From: Paramacrobiotus metropolitanus
Taxonomy: Eukaryota > Tardigrada > Eutardigrada > Parachela > Macrobiotidae
Reading direction: 5' to 3'
Length of the DNA stretch: 64,000 nucleotides
Assembly: GCF_019649055.1 (NCBI RefSeq)
Contig: NW_026570286.1
Coordinates: 558,001-622,000, forward strand
Shown here: piece after piece, positions 13,101 to 25,648 of the stretch
How positions within the stretch are numbered: the stretch's first letter is position 1
Layout of the letters: each line of letters opens with the position of its first letter
The notes under the pieces: generated by a model
What the model was told of the DNA's origin: nothing
Databases searched by the model: none
The model's input: the letters and a program-made list of their open reading frames with translations, nothing else
Translations under genes and position numbers: made by a program

Positions 13101-14631
13101 TACATACCTATAAATACATTTCCCTTGACAGTATCAATTTTTTAAAATAAGTGAGAACTGATAACTATTGCAGAAAATTAAATTTAAAACATTTCATAAA
13201 AATTGTTTTGTGCAGTATATAATATGAAATCGTGAGCAAGTGCGCACACAAGGGAGCAAATATTTTTCAGCTAAAAAATCCAAAACATTTTTGCCATTCA
13301 GATTCCTTTGGCTTACCTATAGCGCGCACAGGACTGATATCCCCGATTTTCACGATACGTTGCAAAACCTTCTTCCGGAAAGGTTGAATGAATTGATCGG
13401 CCCGCAGTCCTTACAACAAAAATTCATACATAAACACAAAATATTGTGTAATCTCTCATTTTTTAATTACTGTCCTGTCCACAATTCCTACCGGTAAAAT
13501 TGCCAGGAAAGCGAATCTGAATACTTTCCCGTGTTTCCAGTTTTCCTTTTGGAATACAGCTGGAGATGCTAAAATCGTAGACGGTCGGCACGGTGGGCAC
13601 CGTGAAATCAAAGAAATTTAAGATAATCCGCGGTGTACGGGCCGGCGCGGTCAGACTCCCAATGGACGACACCAAAAAGATGGCACGCTGCACGGGAATG
13701 CGGTAGGGCACTTCACCGACCAGATAGCGTGCGAACTCCTTGGACATATAGTACAGGCGGTGGAATGTCTTGACCACGCCGTAACCGGGTACGTAGTACT
13801 TATCCACCGTGACCTCCCAGACGTCGCATGGTATTCCCCGAATGATTTCCTAAATTGGTTTAGAAAAAGTCGGCCAGATGATAATGTGGTTACAAATATT
13901 GTTATCTATAGTAATTATACCGCTCTGTATACCGTGGTTTTATTTAAAACTCGCGTGCTGTTGTCCATGGAGAAGAGCTGCTTGGGATGGATAGTGCGCA
14001 ACAAGTGGTGCAGTGTAATATTGCCAGATGAAATGTAGCGACGCGGATAGCGGAAGTCGGGGGTATTTGTTGCGTTCTGGTCGGTTAGCAGGTATCCCAA
14101 TGGATACATCGAACAGTTGGTCAGTGTTCCGTCAATGAAAAATGCAATACCTGCATATAATAATTTAACGATAATATAATCAGCAATAATACTGCACCGT
14201 CAGCTGTCTTCTGTAGATATTTATATATACTCGCATTTTGACGATATAAAATTTTAACTTTTGACAGCTTTTGTTGCGGTTACGATATTTACCGTTGCCG
14301 AAATCGTGGATCGTTTTCATCGGCCGTGTCATATTAAAGGGCGCCATAATGCGACCCAGTGCAAAATCATAACGTGTCAGATTCAGCTCCTCATCCCAGA
14401 ACATGTAAAACTCTCCACCAGTTTGTCTTCCGGCAGGACCATCTCGATTTTCACCGATAGCTGCTTGGGTGCGACAGGGAACTCATCGGGATAACTAACG
14501 GGCTCATTGCGCCATATCACCCGTCTCCATGTCACCTGTCCGTCGGCGAAGAGTGCCGTGTGGATGATGATTGTACAACACGATATAAGGAGGGTGTGGT
14601 AGAGCTGCGAGGCTCTGACTGAAAGAATCAT
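10163..14631 (-). CDS. Large Cys-rich (PAN/Apple-like) type I membrane protein, paralogue A, with frame damage
   Basis: Nine exons read leftward: 14631-14293, 14150-13933, 13849-13492, 13107-12763, 12523-12350, 12180-11852, 11412-11160, 10958-about 10710, 10452-10163. The ATG at 14631 opens a signal peptide (MILSVRASQLYHTLL...). A Cys-poor N-terminal half of about 300 residues follows, then four Cys-rich modules with PAN/Apple-like spacing (SCAANCDRQNDNCNKFGWC; ECRQHCLDEKRFVCQSVASC; DTCAKECLFGNMTCESF; WHCAQECIRQLGDDGC), then a transmembrane helix (AGLAVGMLIIGVVATSVCFA) and a short tail. Exon order, phases and motifs match the intact gene at 15816-20045. Two defects are visible: a T run near 14405 is one base short, which breaks exon 1's frame, and the last junction at about 10710 gives TGA in the required phase. 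It may be a decaying copy or carry assembly errors. The N-terminal half may be the LolA-like lipid-binding fold found with such modules in ecdysozoan proteins, but I am unsure. Confidence 0.7.
10620..10690. repeat. Short (atcat)n-type microsatellite
   Basis: Irregular repeats of 'atcat' and 'catatg' run through this interval, just beyond the 3' end of the eighth exon of paralogue A. This low-complexity tract lies where that exon's splice donor would be expected to continue into intron. Confidence 0.7.
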
Positions 14632-15815
14632 CGTCTCGGTGTGTTGTACATAGAGCAAATTTTGCGGGGAAGCCGGTCAGTACAACGATAATAATATTCC
14701 AGGATATTGTGAAAATGTTAGTATCGTAATCCAGCTATCAAGATATTTGTCTTTCTGGGAATAATTGCAGTTCGGTAAAAGACAGGATTAACGCTATTTG
14801 GTAAAGGAAATGTTTTCATAGTTCTTCGAAATATGCAGTGAGCCACATGATATGCGGTAAGTTTTGTACATGTAAAACCGAGATTGACCAATTTGTACTT
14901 GCTCGAATGTAATGATTGCAGTCGGGCTGTGTTTAGAATTCCTGACAAGCACTAGTCGGCTCGCATAAGACGTTCGTGGCGCATGTCCGATTTTATCAAA
15001 AACATGATAACACCGCATATGTACTCGTATACCATAGCCAAAACTTGTGCACTATGAAACGCTAGACCAGATTTTGGATATTGTCGAAAAGCGAAACATA
15101 CGCAATCATATTACAGTACGTGAGTTCAATGCGCTCATGGTCCAGTTCGAATACAGTACGGCAGACAATAACAGGCATGTGGCTTGTCGATATTTAGATG
15201 TATTGTTTGACATACTCTTCAAAAACACAACTAATTTGCAATTATCACCAATACGTTCTAAAATGTCGGCATCGAACAGAAATTTGTTATATAAATAATT
15301 TCATTCACGTTCATGAAAAGCAAAACGTGTTGTCCTTAACACTTTGGATATATTAAAAAACAGTGAGATGTTTGTGGTCGTTAATACGTTCTTGGATCAT
15401 GTTCACAAGAATCCGCCCACTTTCAAAGGTCAACTGGGAGTTTTCCATCAAATGGTCATGTACACACCGCACAGTAGAAAAAATTTTTAAACGGTATTAT
15501 TTGTTTTGATTTCAAATTCTTTTATTTATAGAAAAATTGCACAGAAAACATTTATAAAAACACGTACGGACTCGACTCAGAGTCGGAGCTATTACAAACG
15601 CAAAGGGACATAACTACTATGACCGCTCATGTACAGTACTGCCAAAACATACTGACACTCACGAAACGACGAAGAATAATTAAAGTGCATGTCTCCCTTT
15701 TACTAACGGACATTGAGCATATTGACTGTATATGTACATTAGATATACATAACGAAAAATCAGCATCCTGTTCTAGCCAGATTTCGCGTCCGAAAACCGT
15801 ACAAATCCAATTTCT
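14632..15815. other. Gap between the two paralogues; one unexplained open frame
   Basis: A plus-strand frame at 15047-15298 (83 codons from ATG) reads as a plausible helical protein (ETLDQILDIVEKRN...). Further on, near 15369-15480, a second in-frame-like segment reads VVVNTFLDHVHKNPP. Neither piece has a recognisable domain or convincing splice sites. They could be remnants of a degraded gene. Nothing else is seen. Confidence 0.3.
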
Positions 15816-18800
15816 CTAACGGGAAGGAAACGCTTGGAGATGAAAAATACAGCCACCAACTAGACCGCAGCCGGCGATAAGCATACTCAGCGCCAAAACG
15901 GTCATATCAGTGGCCGAATAGCCGTGACCGCCAGCCACGCATACTTGCGTGATAATATCGGAGCGCTTATCAAGCTTCGTGACTTTCGAACTAGCACTTG
16001 TCCTTTCTGTTACCGGACTGCCATCCAGATATTTCGACCCTGAAAATGAAGCATGCTCTTAATTATTAGGGTGATTATTATCACTGAAAAAGGCATAATC
16101 GATAACTTTTAAATTATTTCCTTAGGTGTTACGACGACGTAAGAGGTGTTACGACACAAGATTGAAGTACTGAAGCCATAGTTAAGTTAAAGTAAGCACC
16201 GCAATCATATCATGCAGTTTGTTAAAGTCATCCAAGCGTTAGCAGTAAATTTGCGTAAATATGACGGAAATTGCCACATTGTCTCATTCGTTGATGATTA
16301 CGTACGTGAATACACAGTGCAGGCATCGTTGGAATATGTTATATTAGAGGGCTTTTTCCGGTTTGTGGATACGAAAACCGATGAAAATCTACACCGGTTG
16401 GTGGAGTCAGGACTGCGTGCCGCATTTCCGGGGTTGTTCAAGCAGATTTCCATGGACAGACAACCGCTGTCCCCCAGAATATCAATGCATGCCTTGGCAC
16501 ATCGCCATTCGCCCAATCGAGCCGGCACTTCGATTTCGGCGATTTCATGGTCTTCCCGCTTGGTTAACGATAAGCCACGAAGTGACTTGAAACTGGTTAA
16601 ATAGTTTTCTACAAAAAGTATTTTAAAGTAAACCACAATTTCTTCGAAAAATTTGCAATCTGTTTAAGTGCAACGTATGTCAATGTAATGCAGCAACTTA
16701 CGCGTGTAGTACGAACAGGTTACATTGGTAACCTCTTCAGCCGGATTTTCTTCCGGCTGATCGAACACATGCTGGCTGTAGAGCATACAAGTCGATTTCT
16801 GGGTTGTTGCAGTTTGACCTTTAGCACAGTAGACGAATGATTCGCAGCCATCGGCTTCCGTGGAAAATGTACATCGCTTCGCACACGTTTCTTCTCTCTC
16901 AACAAATGCCAAGTCTGTCGAAGAGGTAACAGGTGGTAATGACCGAAAAAAGGCAGGAGAAACCTTGATGTATTCATTCGTCCATACTCCTGCAACATTC
17001 GGTCTACGTCAAAGACTTTAGTCCCTGTACCAATTTGGTTTCATATGCACCTACTTATCTGTATGTTGCACATTTCGCATAGATATTATTTTGGTCATTG
17101 TATACACGGTTACAGTAAAGACGTTGCAATAATTGTAATTTCTACGTATAACGAATGCAGTAGTACTTTGCCATAAATAGTTATGTTGATCAACTTACGC
17201 GACCAAATAGCGCAGTGCGAATGGTTGGCAATTAAATTGTCGCCTTTGAGAACTATCTCATCGCCATGGTACTCGGTCAGTGAGCAGTCTCCGAAACCGC
17301 ATATCGAAATGGACTGGCAAACAAAACGATCCTCTTGCAAGCATTTTTCCATACACTGCTTATTGGTCAGCTTATTAAAGGTCACCCGCGCTGTTCGTAA
17401 CACCGAGTAAGGTCTATACAGACTGAATGTCTCCGCTTGTTTTTCTGCAAGAAATTTCGCAATCAGTATGGGTTTTCACCGACATAAAGTGCATTTAAAG
17501 TGTGTAATTACGTGCTAAGGAAAGCCACTAGCTTATGAAAAGAACGTACTAGCTAAGGTAGTACATAAAACAGTAATGATATTTTATGGCACACAGTAAG
17601 TAATAGCGGATGTACCTCCTTTGGTTGTTGACATCAGTGACACATTCCGTCGTATTTGATCCGCGATCAGGGATTTATCTCCGCCCGCTTTCAGGGAAAA
17701 CCGTCTTTGTATGACCAGCTGGCCTAATGTATCCAGTGCCTCCGTTACGTCCGGTTGTGCATCTTTATCGGCGTATTTCCCTACAAAAAGGTTTTTAGTT
17801 TTAATTCACGCTTTGCACATCATCGGACAAGTAACTCACTGAATTTCACGCATACCTCGATAAAATTCGCAGTTATGCAGAACGTTTTGTTCGCCGGCAC
17901 CGTCCACATTGGTGTCCGGCTGCAGCACGCAGGTATACATCTTCCAGCTGGTGTTGCCCGGGCACCATGCAAACTGTTTGCACTTCTTATCCGACATACA
18001 TCGTTCAGCGCAGGTCTGAATAAGCATTTGAAATCCCAGTTCAAAGGCCCTGCCGCCGGTGGACTCCTGTACTCCGACACCTTGAAATCGCACTGGTGCG
18101 GTGCCAATCATTTTATCGTAGAAGTTGGTCGGATTAGGTCGGGGCAGAATAACAGTCGTAAAATAACTATTCCAATCGTCCCAGCTCCAGAAGTTTCCTG
18201 TTGGGAAACGTATATCGTGTATCGTGAAGAGAAAGTCCAAAATAAATTTATACAAAATTCAGTATAAATATTTATGAAATGAAGGGTTACTTGCAAGTTG
18301 TGATGCACTGTAATAATTCTCGAATAAACAGACCAGAGTGTACTATACAGGCACTTACTGCATTAAATAAATAACGCCAGTATATACATAAAATTATGGG
18401 AAACGGTGGTAGAAATTAGCTATCAAAATATTCGCACGATTCGAATTAAATTTGTTTTAGCTCAGTATGTGGACAAAGAAACATTCATAATAAATGCACT
18501 AAGATATAGCAATAAGCTATAGTTAGAAATAAGCATTTTGCAGTTTTCGTACTTATGCTATGGGCTAACATAACGCGTAAGCTACTACTTCTGCAGATAC
18601 TCGCACGTTCACGGCATCACGCATAGACGTACTGATTACTGAAACATTTAATTCTTATATAAACCAGCGACAGCTTACTGGCATCACTTTTGATTTTCGT
18701 CAATGGGTTATGGTATAATCAACGCAACAGAATTTAAAATTTTAATTGCTAGTACGATTTTTTCTGTGTTTCTGAATCAAATATCATTTTGACCTTCCTT

Positions 18801-20045
18801 TATTAATAAATCCTTCTTTTGCGCGTGCCGTGCTCGTACCTATACTACGCAGTGGAGATATTCCCATGGCTTTGGTCATTTCCTTCCACATTTGCCGGCG
18901 CACTTTCAGCACCGCCGGATCCTGATCCATGGCTAATAAACTCATTCCCACATTGGTCCTCCAGCCGGGAAAGCGTACCATAATTTCCTCTGTCGGCTCC
19001 GTTTTGACATTATTCAGACAGGACAAAACACTGAAATCGTATAGCTTCGGACTGGTAGGCGCATCAAAGTCGAAATAATTAATGGTCATCACAGGATCCG
19101 ATTCATTGTCTTGGAGATAAATCGCGCGCTGCAAAAGGACGCCTTGCCGGTCCGTACCCTTGTAATACTTGCGGACGGTGCCGGCAAGAGTGCGCAAGGT
19201 GTGGTGGGTCTTGCGATAACCATAACCGGCTAGGTAAAAATCGCTCATATCGGCGGACCATACGTCCGACTGCATGCCGCGCGTGAGATCCTGCACAAGT
19301 AATGTGATGTCTTTAAATTATTCAGAAAAAAGCTTTATCTGAATACATAGGATTAAGAAACGAAGTTTATTCCAAGCATGTTATTATTTTTCGTCACAAA
19401 ATTTTTACGAAATTTTATTGTTCCAGTTAAAAGTTATTTAGATCAACATTTAAACACTGGTGCCTCATGCAGGTATATATAAGCCGATTGTACCTTCTTT
19501 GAAAAGGTCAACATTGCGTTCGTGGAAAACAGCTGCTCCGGACTGAGCATGCGAACTAGCGAATGTGTACTAATATCCGTTGCGGTTCCGTTAGGATCGG
19601 CATAGCTAATACTGCATAAATTCGTTGTTGTATCAATATCGTAGATTGTACCTAAATAAACAGTAAATTCTTCTAAGAAGTTTATTATTGTGTTACCGCA
19701 TGTTAATGAACGTTAGCGATGTAGAATATGCAAGGTTAATTTTATTAGCACGGCTCTTGGTATTAAAATTGCATATCTCCTACCGGTATTGAAGTCCCAG
19801 ATTGTCCTTATGGGATTGCTAGTGTGGTAGGGCGGCACTTTGTTGTCCAGTGTGTATTCGTATTTGACTAAATTCAGATCACGATCGTACATAATATGGA
19901 ATTCCTCCACGAGATTCTGATTAAGCAGCACCAGTTCCACTTTTGCCGTAAATTGATCCGGAACTGTCAGAAAATGCCGTCCGTCCACTTGCTGACCGCC
20001 GGCATAATTCATCAACACCATCAAGGTGTTCAGAAAGGAAGCCAT
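15816..20045 (-). CDS. Large Cys-rich (PAN/Apple-like) type I membrane protein, paralogue B, intact
   Basis: Nine exons read leftward: 20045-19784, 19651-19494, 19290-18840, 18197-17856, 17780-17616, 17444-17199, 16914-16702, 16608-16393, 16039-15816. All phases join and the total is 759 codons including stop. The start is a signal-like MASFLNTLMVLMNYAGG. Residues of about 20-290 are Cys-poor, with motifs shared with paralogue A (FNTG, GYGYRKTHHTL, NYFDFDAPTSPKLYDFSV, RFPGW). Four Cys-rich modules follow (TCAERCMSDKKCKQFAWC; QCMEKCLQEDRFVCQSISIC ending HCAIWS; ETCAKRCTFSTEADGCESF; WRCAKACIDILGDSGC), resembling PAN/Apple spacing. A membrane helix near the C-terminus (TVLALSMLIAGCGLVGGCIF) makes it type I, with an extracellular Cys-rich region. 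PAN modules bind protein or carbohydrate; no function is known to me for this architecture. A LolA-like N-terminal fold is possible but unproven. It lies 1.2 kb upstream of paralogue A, in tandem on the same strand. Confidence 0.8.
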
Positions 20046-21807
20046 TTGCCAGAAATCCACTAAAGAATTGACCGTTTTAGACAGCAGTCAACTATTTATC
20101 ATTAAAGGCAACAAAACTGCAACTCCAAATCGACATTCATAACGGCTAACCGGCTGACAAGTCAGGATACAAAATAATTAACACATGCCGCATGAATGGT
20201 AAGGGTTAGCTTAAAATTATTGAATCATCACCAAAGACTATTGCATTCATATCCAAATTAGCTAGCAGTATGAGGTCACGAACGACTGGATTAATAAATC
20301 TGCGCTTATTTTTTTGAATATTAGTAACGCGTGAAGCGTGCTGGCGCTCATACAGAGTTTTCAAAATTTAAGGTCACGAAATGAACCGTAACTCAATTAT
20401 CATTAGGCTGTTCAGTTCTGATAGCGCAAATTCTGGTTATGTGAGCTGCAGACATAATAATATGGTAAAGAAAAACAGTTTTCAAATAACATCAGGTAAG
20501 ACATCCCCATAAGTGCGTATAAAAACAAGCGGTTTAATTGGTCAACACCCAGATTTAAGAATGATAAGTGGCTCAGTTTTTATTTGATTATGGCGTAAGC
20601 CACTGACTATAATTTAAGGACTGCACATGCAATAACAAAATCAACGTTCGACCCCAATATAAACCGGTGGTCATGCGCGCGACGTGATTGCGAATCTACT
20701 ACGGGCATGCGTCGTCCGATGGCGATCAGCTATAGTAAATTTCTGAAAGACCACATGCACCAGGAGGAATCTGATAAACTCTAATGAAGTTAATTACCAC
20801 AGTTTACATGCAACACATATTCTCCGAAACCACTTTAAGAAATAGGTATAACAAGACACAAGGCAACATTCTTCGCACAAATCTAGCAGATTCGAAGTTT
20901 GTAAGGTACCGTGATGACTTTAATGCTTAAAGGTCAATACTAATTTTTTGATATTAGACAAAGTTGTAGAAATCACAATCCCAGAGCTTGATTGTTCATC
21001 TCTACCCTGTCTTCGTATTCCCTAAATGAAAACATAGTGCTTATCTCTTTGCTATTTCGCCTTATGAAACGCGCTTCAATGTAAATGAGTAATGCTGCAA
21101 AGAAAAACATGTTTAAAATTATTATTATTATTACTTAGTAAAAAAATTAGAACAAGTCGGCATTTACATTTTTTAGCCAAGTACAATTAAAGAAACCCGG
21201 CAGTTGGAGAGTTGTATGCACAAGTGTGAAACGTGTGGGATTGAGGGTAACATAGAAAGTCTATGAAATATGTAGTATTTTACTGTGGTAATATCTATCT
21301 ATCAATGCCATCGGCATTAACTGCAGATAGAATATTTGATAATCTGTACGAGTATGTCACAAATATTTATATGGTATTAGAAGAGTAGAAGGCTAGCAGC
21401 ATTGCAGCTGCACGAGCTATAATACAGATTAAGTACTTATTTTCAAGCCAAAACGGATTAGTTGGCTCGCTTGCTGAAGCATTCCACGTTTACGTTACAC
21501 GTGTAAGCATCGAGAATAGGAACTTACATGCGTTTTGTTAAACATTTCCGCAGGTAAGTACGCAAATGTTGCATTTTTATTTGCAATCACATATTTAGCG
21601 TTTCTTATCACAATGTAACCAAAGTGACCTCAAGCAGTCAAATTTCAATTTGTAATCAATATTTCTGATAGCATTATTAAGACAATAATACTGCCGTTTA
21701 CCCTTATCACGTCTTCTGATTACGACCACCAATAAAAAATGTCAGTCAGCAGCAAGGCTACTCTAGTATGTAGAAGACAAAGTATACGTTGCCTTCCAAA
21801 CAAACCT
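20046..21807. other. Intergenic region, nothing recognised
   Basis: AT-rich sequence between a minus-strand gene and a plus-strand gene, so it should hold both promoters. No frame longer than about 60 codons has protein character. One copy of the recurrent octamer TACGAGTA lies at 21347-21354. Confidence 0.5.
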
Positions 21808-21815
21808 ATAAAAGC
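21808..21815 (+). promoter_or_regulatory. TATA box of the Kazal inhibitor gene
   Basis: The string cctataaaagcttc contains a consensus TATAAAAG, 130 bp upstream of the Kazal gene's ATG. This would place initiation near 21840 and leave a 5' leader of about 105 nt. Confidence 0.5.
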
Positions 21816-21944
21816 TTCAATTTCCCGGTAGCTTAATCGTTTTTAAACGGCATATTAGATCAACGTTTCGTTGTCGGCACTGAAAATTTCGAGTTAAAAT
21901 CATTTGTTTTCGATTTATTTTATTTGTATCAAAAACAGTTAACA

Positions 21945-24564
21945 ATGCGTCTGCTGGCGATTTTCTCAATTTTCTTTTCGGCCTGTCTAATCGTTAATGC
22001 ATCAGGTAGGATTGCACTAACAAGTATTATAGTTTGCAAGGCACGGTATAATTTAGATTAAATAAGTATATTTAAATAAGATATGCACATTTAAATAAGT
22101 ATACAGTATCTGTTATTCTGCGGAATGCACAGGGAACAATTTCAACTGTAAACGTATTAGTCGTTGGCCATGGGTAGTATTATTAATTACAAGAACAGTA
22201 AGTACAGTATAAACGTTCGTGCAGTTGTTGTACTATGTAGTTGACAGAGTGATCAACATACATGCCCATAATTTTTGAGTGATCAACATACATGCCCATA
22301 ATTTTACTGTAAAAAGTTGTACTAGTACGAGTACATATTAATTTTATCCTAGCACAGCAAAATTTTGGCACTAGTAGCGATATCTTATTGTTAAGGGGCA
22401 AACTTTATTAATTTGTCATTACTACTGAGCCTGCTTATATCTATATAATTACGTAGATCTACAAAGTATCTGCAGCTCGTACCCTAGATATGCTCACATA
22501 TTGCACTAACCATGATTAAATGCAGAAACTGAAAGTGCGAAATATTGTTCCGTCCTAACTGTAAGGTTTTAGCGAATAAGTAGCTGCAATTCTGCGATGG
22601 CTTTTTTCGTGATAACCGTTGCCAACAATTATAATTGTTTGTTTCAAGCTTCAGCCATGAAAATTGGATAATATTTGCACATGAACTAAGAGATTTTGTG
22701 TTGATTGCAGCGCTTGAAAGTCGAAACGTTTGTTTGCTAATGACTAATCTACATGGAAGTAATGTATATATATCCAACTGGTGTCAACGTTTTAAGCGTG
22801 CTTACTGACTCACACATGACTCCGAAAATTAATTAGTTTTTGAGATTTAAGTCATACTGTTACAGAAGTAGGGATTTAATTTTGGAAAAATCGTGTTACG
22901 ATTTTTAATCCATCCTGCAGGCGGTGATTGCGAGGGAATTCCCGAGCTGCGTAATGCAAACGCCCAGACAATCAGCTAATCTGCAGTTACATACTTTAGT
23001 TTACAGTAGTTACCATAATATCGTCTGTATATGGATACGACAGAATATTATGTCGGGTCTATAGGATATTGTGTATGTTCTTGAGCAGGTTTTATATTAC
23101 GTACAACAAAGCATGCAGTACATATATCGGCAAGAAGATTCACAATTGTTATAATCATTTTCAAGATAACCTTGGTCCCTATTACTCGTACATAATTAGA
23201 GTGTACATATTGCACAAGAGTGAATAACTTCTTACAGGGGCGTGTGTATCGTAACTGTGTGCTGCGAATACATAATTGTCTGACAATTACGGGCTGGCAA
23301 CGTACATATCGGGAATGCTTAATTTTTGATTCTGCTAAGCGTTTCGATGATAAAATCTAACTATACCGTGTTTTCTTGTACGTAATGATTACTGAGTACC
23401 ACAGAACACTCTATAATGCAGATGTTCATAATCTTAGATATAATGTCAGATAAAGCAGGGTACGTACTAAATCAGTATTTCAAAATACTTACTTTTCCAC
23501 CGAAAAAATAGCGAAAGGTCGGTCAGGAGAATTTGGCGGTAGGCACCGGTATCTTCTATCTGCCGCGTGCAAATTTTAATATGGCGCAGAGCTAGAGACG
23601 CCTTTTAATGCACGATGGTAAAAATTGCAAGGACGACGGCCAAAAATGGGATGTATACGAACGTGAGTGAATAACAATGATAACGTATTTCCAAGAGAGC
23701 TTAGGCAAAACAACGTCAGAAGAAGGTTACAAAAAACTATTTTGCTTGTCCGATTCGAAGAAATGTTAGCTCTAAAACGAAAACAAATTAGCTAATATTG
23801 CTATAATTATAGCTCAATGTAAGCAGCCTTTGCTAATATGTGGATAGCAAAGTATCCTAGTGCGTAATTCTTTTAATGCGCCGGTGTAACACGCATTCGA
23901 ATACGGACACCGAGCAGGTCAGTTTGTACGATATTGATATTCCTTTTTTTAACCTAACCGGGAATCGTCGTCCACCAATTGCAATACCGTTCAAGACTAC
24001 ACGCGCATGTTAACCTAATTTCAAGGTTGGCAACGAACTAGTCGTTTGTTGCAAATAATCACACAAAATCTGGGGTCAAGTTGCACTGATTGTGTCCTAT
24101 TTTCCTGGAGAAAAACTCATTAGAAGCGCGTCAATATTTTAAAATTCTGGTGTATGCATATCAATAAACAATAAATACAATACAATTACGCTGAACTAAC
24201 GTTCTGTATTAATAAAAGCGCAAGATTCACCTACTGTATAATTAAAAATGTCGGTCTTTTGCGCAGATGCCACCGATGAAAAGAATTTACCCAAGGAATG
24301 CATTTGCACAAAAATCTATCTGCCGGTTTGCGGCTCTGATGGTCGAACGTACGGCAATCCATGCACACTGGACTGCGAGCGAGTTCGAAGACATTCAAGT
24401 AAGACATTAATTATGGGAGAGATACAACCAGATTTACAGTTTAATACGCTTATAGTTAATTATTCATTGATGTTAATGTACATAAACCATACAATGACAA
24501 AAAGTTTTCAACTGCTGATATTGCATTTGCAGATTTGAAAATAGATCATGGAGGCGAATGTTAG
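21945..24564 (+). CDS. Secreted single-domain Kazal-type serine protease inhibitor
   Basis: Three exons. Exon 21945-22005 codes for a classic signal peptide ([20 protein letters not shown]). Exon 24267-24398 follows a gcgcag acceptor and codes for the Kazal core, with ECIC, then [20 protein letters not shown]. Exon 24533-24564 codes for the end, LKIDHGGEC, and a TAG stop. Both junctions are phase 1 and join without conflict. The mature protein is about 54 residues with the C...C...VCGSDGxTYxNxCxLxC...C arrangement, giving six Cys in the standard Kazal order. It should be exported and act by presenting its reactive loop to a serine protease; the residue before the conserved PVCGSDG is Leu, and the preceding IYLP stretch lies close to the P1 region. 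Likely roles are digestion, defence or cocoon/egg protection. The first intron is long (2.26 kb) and empty apart from a 30-bp tandem repeat. Confidence 0.9.
22247..22305. repeat. 30-bp unit repeated twice in tandem
   Basis: The unit beginning gagtgatcaacatacatgcc occurs at 22247-22276 and again immediately at 22277-22305, almost identical. It lies inside the first intron of the Kazal gene. A recent slippage duplication is the simplest reading. Confidence 0.9.
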
Positions 24565-25648
24565 CGCTGGAGCGGCTGTGTAAGGGCTTGAAACCTCCTT
24601 AATTACTCGGCGTTTTCGTTATTTTGTTCTGCGAACACCCTCACCATTTTATTAAATCGCTACCCTAGTCATCTGATTATACATGATTCCTATCGGGCGA
24701 CATTATACCGGATGTGCCGGTTTAAACGGGAAAATAATTATTTCGTGATGCATCCAGGTGGAATGCACGCATTTATAAATGCATGAAACTGACAAATAAA
24801 GATAATTTTGTTAAATCTGGTTGATTAGGCAAGTTGCACGAAATTTATAGCAGATTCCTGAAATCTATGCGGTTTTATAATATTATATTAATTCATTTTT
24901 GTAACACTAACTAACTTACTAATGGTAAGTAGGATTACAAGTCAACCCCTCGAGGTTTTGAAGACAAAAATTTACGAAAGATGTACGTAAAATATTTAAA
25001 AAAGCATGTTGTAGCTATCACACCGATTCCATACAGCATGCAGTATAACAATGAAAACAGTTGGAAGTACTGCAAAACATAAGAAAAGACTCCTGATTTG
25101 ATGCCAGTACTTATATGGACAATACAAATTTAATTACTGTCAAAATTATTTTTTATCACCATGTCGGTCTTGAAATAATTTTGCCTAAGGATGGAAGTCT
25201 AAAGAATAAACTCCTTTTCACGTACGTATGGTCGTGTGGAACGTTTTCAGCTCCGAACAAGGAGAACATCAGATTCTTTAAACTGACTTCCGGTCACTGT
25301 AGCCACGCTCTGTGGGATATCCACCAATGAACAGCCTGCAATATTCCAGTCAGTGCCGCGTACTTTACTGTATGTATGCAAGTTGAAGTACGAATTGTGC
25401 GACTGTATTAGTGCAATTCTTCCAATCTGCTGAAAGTTTACTGTACGAGTACTTTACAGTACTTACTTGTTGGCTACAGTATTGCTGTTGCAGTGTTGAC
25501 TGCTCGCACTACGGTAGTTCAGATTTGCTTTTTTCAACCTACTGCTTAAAAACTTTTTATCCCATAAATTGCGTGGATGCACTAGCATCCAGAACCTTCC
25601 ACGAATCGCTTGTATATAAAGCTTCCTCCCGATAAATTCACTGTCAAC
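24565..25648. other. Intergenic region between the Kazal and RhoGDI genes
   Basis: It contains the probable 3' end of the Kazal transcript (an aataaa hexamer near 24794) and, just before the RhoGDI start, a TATATAA string near 25614. No coding sequence is recognised. One TACGAGTA octamer lies at 25444-25451. Confidence 0.45.

Noticed and set aside
15047-15298. Plus-strand 83-codon ORF
   Set aside because: Helical-looking protein without domain, and the downstream continuation is broken; at most a gene relic.
16212-16604. 130-codon plus-strand open frame
   Set aside because: It is antisense to the eighth exon of the intact PAN-like gene, whose minus-strand frame has conserved Cys spacing and matching splice phases.
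17755-18267. 170-codon plus-strand open frame
   Set aside because: Antisense to exons 4 and 5 of the PAN-like paralogue B; no domain, and the minus-strand reading is homologous to paralogue A.
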